48,517 nucleotides of DNA from CAZABC01 sp964483405 (GTDB taxonomy: Bacteria; Chloroflexota; Limnocylindria; Limnocylindrales; CSP1-4). A model generated the notes under the pieces. The model ran no database searches and was not told where the DNA came from. It saw nothing but the letters and a program-made list of their open reading frames with translations. The position numbers were made by a program, and so were the translations under genes. Shown piece after piece: positions 42,913 through 48,517 of the stretch (its first letter is position 1; each line of letters opens with the position of its first letter). Where the stretch lies: positions 1 through 48,517 of the forward strand of contig CAZABC010000020.1 of assembly GCA_964483405.1 (NCBI GenBank), given 5' to 3'.

Positions 42913-43209
42913 ATGGAAGCCCGGAGCGCTCGCGCCGACGCGTTGCCAGCGAAGTATCGGGCCATCCTCGAGCTGGCGGGCGAGCTCGAACGCCGCGGCC
43001 GGCGGGACGAGGGCGGCCGGCTGCGCCGCGACGCCGCGGCCGCCTACACCATCTGGGACGAGCGCGGCGAGCGCCGGCTCGACCGGCTCGTGGCCGACGC
43101 GCAGCGCAAGCTCCACGGCGCTACGGCCGGACGGCCGGACCGACCGACCGACGCCCTCCCGGCAGCCCGGTCCGTCGATGGCCCGCTCGAGCGAGCCGCC
43201 TCCAGCTGA
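42913..43209 (+). CDS. Small charged helical protein, unknown
   Basis: 98 residues. KYRAILELAGELERRGRRDE followed by RLRRDAAAAYTIWDERGERR suggests two or three amphipathic helices rich in Arg and Glu; the last 30 residues are disordered. No family recognised. Divergent from the SDR gene across 90 nt, and 77 nt upstream of the next plus-strand unit. Real-gene status rests on codon use and the ordered helical part. Confidence 0.55.
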   Translation: MEARSARADALPAKYRAILELAGELERRGRRDEGGRLRRDAAAAYTIWDERGERRLDRLVADAQRKLHGATAGRPDRPTDALPAARSVDGPLERAASS

Positions 43210-43273
43210 CGGGGTCGACCCGCTCCCCTCCGGCCGACCCGGCCCGACCGCGCGCCCGCCGGGCTCCCGGCGC

Positions 43274-43279
43274 TACGCT
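43274..43279 (+). promoter_or_regulatory. -10 box of a leaderless promoter
   Basis: TACGCT followed by 7 nt and the GTG at 43287, with no ribosome binding site. It starts the three-gene overlapping unit that ends with the thioesterase-like gene. Confidence 0.5.
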
Positions 43280-43286
43280 TCATCCC

Positions 43287-43589
43287 GTGACGCCCCCGAC
43301 GATCGCGGCCGTGCTCGAGGCCGCCGCGCCCGCCTACTCGGACCTCGAGGCCCTCGGCGCGACGATCGAGGACGAGTGCCAGTACCTGACCGACCTCGCC
43401 GCGGCCTGGCGCGGCCGGCTGGCGGCCGTCGCCGCGGCGCGCGGCGCCGAGCCCGCTCCGGCTGGTGCCGCCGAGGCGGTCGCCGTGCTCGCCGAGGAGG
43501 CGGTGCTCGTCGACGACCCGCACCGGGCGATCGACTGGCTGTCGACGTATCCGCAGGTCGTGCTGGCCGCGCTCGGAGAGGCGGGGTGA
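43287..43589 (+). CDS. Small acidic protein of unknown function
   Basis: 100 residues from a GTG. Mostly helical, acidic: AAAPAYSDLEALGATIEDEC, QYLTDLAAAWRGRLAAVAAA and DPHRAIDWLSTYPQVVLAAL. No family recognised. Stop overlaps the start of the PD-(D/E)XK-like gene (GTGA), a tight coupling that suggests the two proteins act together, perhaps as a nuclease and its partner or inhibitor; that is speculation. Confidence 0.65.
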   Translation: MTPPTIAAVLEAAAPAYSDLEALGATIEDECQYLTDLAAAWRGRLAAVAAARGAEPAPAGAAEAVAVLAEEAVLVDDPHRAIDWLSTYPQVVLAALGEAG

Positions 43590-44272
43590 GGTTCCAGGAC
43601 GCCGCCCCGGACGGCCGATCGATCGTCTACGCGCGGATCCAGGCCGACCCGCTCGTCGAACGGGCGGCCGAGCTTCTCGCGGACGCGACCCCGACCGAGC
43701 GGCTCCTCGCCCGGGCGGCGATGAACGGGGTGCGGGTCGACCCGGCCCCGTGGCGGACGATGTTCCCGGCCCTGTTCGGCGAGGCCGTGCCGGCCGCCGA
43801 CCGCGCCCGGTCGGAGGCGCTGCTGGCCGTCTCGCTCGAGGTCGCCGACCGGGGCGAGCAGGTCCGCTCGCAGCTCCGCGGCGCCATCGTCGAGGCGGTG
43901 ACCGAGCGGCTCCTCGCCCGCCGGGTCGCCGGCGTGCGGCGGGAGCGACGGATCCTGTTCGACGGCGTCCCCGCGGACATCCACCCATACGACGTCACGG
44001 TCGAGGATCCCGACGCCCCCGAGGCCTACGACTGCAAGTGGGGTGCCCGCGGGATCGCCGCCGACGTCCTCCACCAGCTCGACGACGCGCGGGCGCACGC
44101 GGCCGCCGAGGGGATCCGGCTCCGGGTCGCCCTCGTCGTCTTCGACGCCTACCGCTCGTGCCTGGTCCGGCTCGCCAGGCAGACGGCGCCCGTCGACGGG
44201 ACGCGGCTCGCGACGATCGAGACACTCGGGGACCTCGCCGTCCGGCCGGCCGGGCTGCGGGCGCGTCGATGA
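43586..44272 (+). CDS. PD-(D/E)XK nuclease-like protein
   Basis: 228 residues from a GTG. The second half fits the restriction-endonuclease fold: a helix with Glu (RGAIVEAVTERLLARRVAGV), a strand RRILFDGVPADIHPYDVTVE, then AYDCKWGARGI, giving PYD-x13-DCK as the D-(D/E)xK triad, followed by a helix and the strand RLRVALVVFDAYRS. The first 95 residues are helical and unrecognised. No methylase or known toxin pair is adjacent. The upstream and downstream genes overlap it (GTGA, ATGA). Function unknown; fold assignment is by motif order only. Confidence 0.65.
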   Translation: MRFQDAAPDGRSIVYARIQADPLVERAAELLADATPTERLLARAAMNGVRVDPAPWRTMFPALFGEAVPAADRARSEALLAVSLEVADRGEQVRSQLRGAIVEAVTERLLARRVAGVRRERRILFDGVPADIHPYDVTVEDPDAPEAYDCKWGARGIAADVLHQLDDARAHAAAEGIRLRVALVVFDAYRSCLVRLARQTAPVDGTRLATIETLGDLAVRPAGLRARR

Positions 44273-45060
44273 CCGTCGACGACCGAGCCGCCGTCGACGG
44301 GCCGGCTGGCGCTCCGGCCGGCACCTCGTTCACGGCCGGCTTCCGGGTCCGCTTCGACGAGGCGACCCCGGACGGCGCGGTCCGGACCTCGGCGCTCCTC
44401 CGCTATGCGCAGGACTGCGCCTGGCTCCACTCCGAGGCGCTCGGCTTCGGTCGCGAGTGGTACGCCGCGCGGGGGCTGACCTGGATCGTCCGGGCGGTCG
44501 AGGTCGAGGTCACCGCGCCCGTCGGGACCGGCGCGATCATCGAGGCGACGACGGCCGTGATCGGCTTCCGCCGGGTCTGGGCCCGCCGCCGCACCGCGCT
44601 CGTCGAAGCCGGGACCGGCGTCGCGATCGCGAGGGTCGACACCGACTGGGTCATGACCGACACCGCCCGTGGCCTGCCGACCCGCGTGCCCGACGAGTTC
44701 CCGGCCATGTTCGGCGTCCCGCCGGGTCCGTTCGAGCCGCACCGGGTCGCCCTCCCGCCGTCGCCGCCGGTCGTCGCGACAAGCCCGGTCTCGGTCCGGC
44801 CGCACCATCTCGACCCGCTCGGCCATGCGAACAACGCGGTCTATCTCGACTGGCTCGAGGACACCGTCCGCCGGCTGGGCGACGGCCCGGCTCGACTCGC
44901 CCGGACGCCGCGGCGATATCGCCTCGAGTACCTCCTGCCGGCCCGGCTCGACGCCGCGCTGGAGGGCGTCGCGTTCGCCCTGCCGGGTGAGGCCGGCGCC
45001 GGTTTCCGGCTGTGCGGCCCCGATGGCGAGCTCCTCCGAGGCCGCGTCGACCCGGTCTGA
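44269..45060 (+). CDS. Acyl-ACP thioesterase-like (double hot-dog) protein
   Basis: 263 residues. Two hot-dog repeats as in the FatA/acyl-ACP thioesterase family: SFTAGFRVRFDEATPDGAVR, RYAQDCAWLHSEALGFGREW and WIVRAVEVEVTAPVGTGAII in the first; VSVRPHHLDPLGHANNAVYL followed by DWLEDT in the second, where the HxNN-type motif supplies catalytic residues. It would release fatty acids or act on an acyl-CoA. The ATG overlaps the upstream stop. A 4-hydroxybenzoyl-CoA-type thioesterase is the alternative. Confidence 0.82.
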   Translation: MTVDDRAAVDGPAGAPAGTSFTAGFRVRFDEATPDGAVRTSALLRYAQDCAWLHSEALGFGREWYAARGLTWIVRAVEVEVTAPVGTGAIIEATTAVIGFRRVWARRRTALVEAGTGVAIARVDTDWVMTDTARGLPTRVPDEFPAMFGVPPGPFEPHRVALPPSPPVVATSPVSVRPHHLDPLGHANNAVYLDWLEDTVRRLGDGPARLARTPRRYRLEYLLPARLDAALEGVAFALPGEAGAGFRLCGPDGELLRGRVDPV

Positions 45061-45194
45061 GCGACCGCGCACCCGTACCACCCGGGACGCGGCGACCGGT
45101 ACGCACGGGTCATGGCCGCCGCCGTCCGGGTCGGCGCACGCTGGCACCGAACCGGACCGGCGCCGCCAGGGTCGCCGGCCGCCCGGGGGAGCGC

Positions 45195-46772
45195 GTGTCC
45201 GACATCATCGACCTCACCCAGGCCTCGATCGGCCTCGTCCTCGTCGCCCTCGCCGGCGCCCTCGCCGGCGCCGCCGGCTACGCCGCGCTGGTCCGCCGAC
45301 GGGAGACCGACCGGATCGTCCGGCTGACCGATCGTCTGGCCGAGGACCCGACGCTCCTCGCCTCGCCGGAGACGCTCGGCGTCCGCGACCGGCGACTGCG
45401 CGCCTCCTTCGTCCGGCTCGGCGACCGGATGGCCCGGACCTGGACCCTCGCGACGGTCGACAAGCTGACCCAGGTCGCCAATCGGCAGGCGGTCCTCGCC
45501 CGGCTCATCGAGGAGCTCGAGCGGGCCGCGCGGTATGCCCGCCCGCTTTCGATCGTCCTCGTCGACATCGACCACTTCAAGCGGCTGAACGACACGCACG
45601 GCCACCTCGCCGGCGACCGCGTCCTGACCGCCATCGCCCGCGCGCTCCGCGAGAACGTCCGATCGGTCGACACGGTCGGCCGGTACGGCGGCGAGGAGTT
45701 CATGATCGTCCTGCCCGAGACCGACGTCGACGCCGCCGCGTCGCTCGCCGAGAAGCTCCGGCGACGGGTCGGCGGCGAGGTCGTCGAGCTCGAGGACGGC
45801 AGCCGGGTCTCGGTCACGCTCTCGGCCGGGGTCACCGGCGGACTCGGCACGCACCTTCGGATGGACGTCCTGGTCCGCGATGCCGACGCGGCGCTCTACT
45901 CGGCCAAGGCGCTCGGCCGGGATCAGGTCTACGTCTTTCGCGAGGTCGAGGACGACGGGCCCGTCCGGCGGGCGGCGATCGCCCCGGCCGCCCGGGAGAG
46001 CGCGCTCGAGGTCGGCCGGATCGCGTTCGGCGCCGCGACCGCCTCGCTCGCCGACGTCCTTGCCGAGCGGCCGGGCTGGGCCGGCCGGCCCTCCGAGCTG
46101 ATCGCCGCGACCTCGACGATGCTCGCCCGATCGCTCGGGCTGCCCGACCGCGAGATCGAGCGGATCCGGGTCGCGAGCCTGCTCCACGACCTCGGCAAGC
46201 TCGCCATCCCCGACGAGATCCTCGCGAAGCCGAGCGAGCTCGAGGAGCCGGAGTGGCGGGTCGTCGCCGAGCACCCGAAGATCGGTCAGGTCGTCCTCGA
46301 GCAGGCCGGCGCGCTCCGCGATGCCGCCACGATCGTCCTCCACCACCACGAGTGGTTCGACGGCCGCGGCTACCCGCACGGGCTCGCCGGCGAGGAGATC
46401 CCCGTCGGCGCGCGGATCGTGTCCGTCGTCGACGCCTACGAGGCGATGACCTCCGGGCGGCCGTACCGGGCCGCGATCAGCCATGCCGACGCCGTCGCCG
46501 AGCTGCGGCGCCACGCCGGGGTCCAGTTCGATCCCGACATCGTCGACCGCTTCGTCGACCTGTTCGAAGCCGGGCTGCCGCCGGACCTCGAGGCGCTCCT
46601 CGACGAGGCGCACGGGTCGACCGTCGCGCCCGTGGCCGCGCCGCCGGTCGCCGCGACCGGCATCAGCGCCCACGCGCTCGCCCACGACGGGCTCCACGCC
46701 CGCCGCCGCCGGGCCTCGGCGCGCGCCGACGAGCCGAGCGGGACGCCGTCGGGGACCGGCACGCACGGCTGA
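45195..46772 (+). CDS. GGDEF and HD-GYP dual c-di-GMP enzyme
   Basis: 525 residues from a GTG with GGGGGAG just upstream. One membrane segment (about 10-32), then a GGDEF domain whose active site GGEEF is at 165-169, with an RxxD product-inhibition site exactly five residues before it (RSVDTVGRY). It is followed by an HD-GYP phosphodiesterase domain with HD at 331-332 (LLHDLGKLAIPDEIL), HHHEWFDGRGYPHG and GYP at 392-394. Both halves look catalytically competent, so the protein could make and break c-di-GMP. The C-terminal 50 residues are disordered. Confidence 0.93.
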   Translation: MSDIIDLTQASIGLVLVALAGALAGAAGYAALVRRRETDRIVRLTDRLAEDPTLLASPETLGVRDRRLRASFVRLGDRMARTWTLATVDKLTQVANRQAVLARLIEELERAARYARPLSIVLVDIDHFKRLNDTHGHLAGDRVLTAIARALRENVRSVDTVGRYGGEEFMIVLPETDVDAAASLAEKLRRRVGGEVVELEDGSRVSVTLSAGVTGGLGTHLRMDVLVRDADAALYSAKALGRDQVYVFREVEDDGPVRRAAIAPAARESALEVGRIAFGAATASLADVLAERPGWAGRPSELIAATSTMLARSLGLPDREIERIRVASLLHDLGKLAIPDEILAKPSELEEPEWRVVAEHPKIGQVVLEQAGALRDAATIVLHHHEWFDGRGYPHGLAGEEIPVGARIVSVVDAYEAMTSGRPYRAAISHADAVAELRRHAGVQFDPDIVDRFVDLFEAGLPPDLEALLDEAHGSTVAPVAAPPVAATGISAHALAHDGLHARRRRASARADEPSGTPSGTGTHG

Positions 46773-46781
46773 CCCGAGGAG

Positions 46782-46787
46782 TACCCT
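46782..46787 (+). promoter_or_regulatory. -10 box of a leaderless promoter
   Basis: TACCCT followed by 7 nt and the ATG at 46795, in the 22-nt gap after the GGDEF gene. The same hexamer precedes the phosphoesterase gene at 28878. Confidence 0.5.
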
Positions 46788-46794
46788 CGCGGGC

Positions 46795-48006
46795 ATGACC
46801 CGCATCGTGTTCCGCGGCGGCCGCGTCTTCGACGGCACGGGCGCCGATCCCTTCCCGTCCGACGTCGCCGTCGATGGCGAGCGCATCGTCGCGGTCGGCC
46901 CCGGCCTCGACGGCGACGAGGCCGTCGAGCTCGACGGCGCGACGCTCCTGCCGGGCTTCTTCGACTGCCACGTCCACGTGGTGACCAGCCACGTCGACAT
47001 GTGGCGGCTGGCCCAGCAGCCGTTCTCGTACCAGTTCTACGTCGCGGCCGAGAACCTCCGGAGGACCCTGGCGATCGGCGTGACGAGCATCCGCGACGCC
47101 GGCGGCGCGGACCTCGGCATCCGCCAGGCGGTCGACGACGGCCTCGTTCCCGGACCGCGGATGCAGCTCTCGCTGTCGATGCTGAGCCAGACCGGCGGCC
47201 ACGGCGACGACTGGCTGCCGTCGGGCGCGCGGATCGACTTCTTCGTCCCCCATCCCGGCCGGCCGGCGACGGTCGTCGACGGACCCGAGGCGATGCGCCA
47301 CAAGGTCCGCGAGCTCGTGATGATGGGCGCCGACGTCATCAAGGTCGCGACGTCGGGCGGCGTCCTCTCGACCCGCGATGACCCGCGTCACGCCCACTTC
47401 GGACCGGCGGAGCTCGAGATGCTCGTCGCCGAGGCGACCGCGGCCGGCCGCTTCGTCATGGCTCACGCCCAGGGCACCGAAGGGATCAAGAACGCCATCC
47501 GGGCGGGCATCCGCTCGATCGAGCACGGCATCTACCTCGATGACGAGGCGATCGAGCTCATGCTCGAGCGGGGGACCTGGCTCGTCCCGACGCTCGTCGC
47601 TCCGCAGGGCGTCCTCGAAGCGGTCGACGCCGGGGTCCAGCTGCCGCCGGCGATCGTCGAGAAGGCGCGGATGGTCGTCGAGGTCCACCGCGCCTCGTTC
47701 CGCCGGGCGGTCGAAGCGGGCGTCCGGATCGCGATGGGCACCGATTCGGGGGTCACCCCGCACGGGCGAAACCTCCGCGAGCTCGCCCTGATGGCTGCCG
47801 GCGGGATGGCGTCCGGCGCGGTCCTCGCGGCGACGACCCGGTCGGCGGCCGAGCTGCTCGGCGTCGAGGACCGGCTCGGCTCGATCGAGCCCGGCAAGCT
47901 GGCCGATCTGGTCGTGATCACCGGCGACCCGTACGACTTCGACGGCCTCGGCTCGCGGGTCGCCGGCGTCTGGAAGGGCGGCGCCCGGGTCGTCCCGTTC
48001 GCCTGA
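46795..48006 (+). CDS. Amidohydrolase-family metal-dependent hydrolase
   Basis: 403 residues. Imidazolonepropionase/prolidase-like amidohydrolase: small N-terminal beta domain, then LLPGFFDCHVHVVTS (HxH metal site), the lysine in ADVIKVATSGG, FVMAHAQGTEGIKNAIRAGI with RSIEHGIYLDD (two metal His) and RIAMGTDSGVTPHG (Asp). The C-terminal LGSIEPGKLADLVVITGDPY is typical. Likely substrates are Xaa-Pro or acyl-amino acid amides; not determinable. The VIT-family gene begins 2 nt downstream. Confidence 0.9.
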   Translation: MTRIVFRGGRVFDGTGADPFPSDVAVDGERIVAVGPGLDGDEAVELDGATLLPGFFDCHVHVVTSHVDMWRLAQQPFSYQFYVAAENLRRTLAIGVTSIRDAGGADLGIRQAVDDGLVPGPRMQLSLSMLSQTGGHGDDWLPSGARIDFFVPHPGRPATVVDGPEAMRHKVRELVMMGADVIKVATSGGVLSTRDDPRHAHFGPAELEMLVAEATAAGRFVMAHAQGTEGIKNAIRAGIRSIEHGIYLDDEAIELMLERGTWLVPTLVAPQGVLEAVDAGVQLPPAIVEKARMVVEVHRASFRRAVEAGVRIAMGTDSGVTPHGRNLRELALMAAGGMASGAVLAATTRSAAELLGVEDRLGSIEPGKLADLVVITGDPYDFDGLGSRVAGVWKGGARVVPFA

Positions 48007-48008
48007 CC

Positions 48009-48517
48009 GTGGGCGACGTCGACCCGCCCGGCCGCCCGACGGCGGACGCCGCCACCGAGGCCGTGCCCGCCACCGACGCCGACCCGGCCGACCGCCAGCC
48101 GGCCGAGCCGCTCGAGCCGCGACCGCCGGCGCCGTCGGTCTTCGCCCCGGCCGAGGTGCCGGCGGGGCTCGTGAGCGGCCGCTGGGTCGTCCTCCTGCGC
48201 GACGTCATCCTCGGCGGCCAGGACGGCCTGGTGAACGTCCTCGGCCTGTCGCTCGGTCTCGCCGCCGCGACCGGCGACACCCGGGTCATCCTCACCGCCG
48301 GGATCGCGGCGGCGATGGCCGAGTCGATCGCGATGGCCGGTGTCGCCTTCACCGCCTCGGGTGCCGAGGGCTCCTGGGCCCGCCTCGTCGGCGAGCGCGC
48401 CCGGGACCGGATGGCCGACCGCGCCGCGGTCCGGGCCGCCGCGATCGGGTCGGCGCTGCGGGCCGACGGCTGGCCCCACGACCGCGTCGCCGCGGTCGGG
48501 TCGGTCCTCGCGGCCGA
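48009..48517 (+). CDS. VIT1/CCC1-family iron/manganese transporter (partial)
   Basis: Runs off the right edge; about 169 residues visible from a GTG 2 nt after the amidohydrolase stop. A disordered Pro/Ala-rich first 50 residues precede VLLRDVILGGQDGLVNVLGL and SLGLAAATGDTRVILTAGIA, AAMAESIAMAGVAF, the first two membrane segments of the VIT family, which exports or stores Fe2+/Mn2+. The visible end (GERARDRMADRAAVRAAA) is the start of the cytoplasmic metal-binding region. Confidence 0.75.
   Translation, partial: MGDVDPPGRPTADAATEAVPATDADPADRQPAEPLEPRPPAPSVFAPAEVPAGLVSGRWVVLLRDVILGGQDGLVNVLGLSLGLAAATGDTRVILTAGIAAAMAESIAMAGVAFTASGAEGSWARLVGERARDRMADRAAVRAAAIGSALRADGWPHDRVAAVGSVLAA

Overview
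The window is very GC-rich chromosomal DNA packed with housekeeping genes. There is no phage, insertion sequence, CRISPR array, rRNA or tRNA gene that I can recognise. The gene content points to a free-living, probably aerobic Gram-positive-related (Terrabacteria) lineage. The relevant genes are a complex I operon, an HspR-controlled chaperone operon, an F420-type oxidoreductase, a KimA/RCK potassium cluster like the one known in actinobacteria, and many genes with a TAnnnT box 6-9 nt before the start codon (leaderless style). A high-GC Chloroflexota such as the Limnocylindria is my best guess; this is inference from gene style, not a database match.

Layout. 1-6552 (minus): complex I operon nuoA-B-C-D-H-(I/E fusion)-F-G, with nuoG cut by the window edge. 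6890-9315 (minus): a MidA/NDUFAF7-type methyltransferase, the complex I assembly-factor family, and an unrecognised partner, divergent from folK. 9962-13330 (minus): glpX, an F420-type LLM oxidoreductase and a persulfide dioxygenase-rhodanese fusion. 13411-14958: purH, divergent from a small membrane protein and a cupin. 16106-16747: Nudix hydrolase. 16806-24204 (minus): hsp20-hspR-lon-cbpA-clpB behind a promoter overlapped by an HspR-type inverted repeat. 24391-28878 (minus): phosphoesterase, KimA-like K+ importer, Usp protein and two RCK/TrkA proteins. 28907-29626 (minus): rsmG, with no ordinary start codon.

At about 29.9 kb there is a pair of inverted DnaA-box-like sites. Around this point the gene direction changes from mostly minus to mostly plus. 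Then come csoR with its own operator (minus); a zinc-ribbon protein, a nuclease-like protein, hpt and a membrane protein (plus); a complete livKHMGF branched-chain amino acid ABC transporter (minus); and a plus-strand run: GNAT, an NYN-domain protein with a basic repetitive tail, holB, acylphosphatase, (SDR on minus), small hypotheticals, a PD-(D/E)XK-like protein, an acyl-ACP thioesterase-like protein, a GGDEF/HD-GYP protein, an amidohydrolase and a VIT-family transporter cut by the right edge.

How the genes work together. The strongest biological themes are: (i) an unusual complex I input module, in which the NuoI part has one cluster motif, the NuoE part lacks its 2Fe-2S domain and NuoF has lost one N3 cysteine, next to a putative complex I methyltransferase; (ii) a self-contained HspR protein-quality-control operon; (iii) a potassium-homeostasis operon; (iv) a possible DnaA-bound locus upstream of rsmG.
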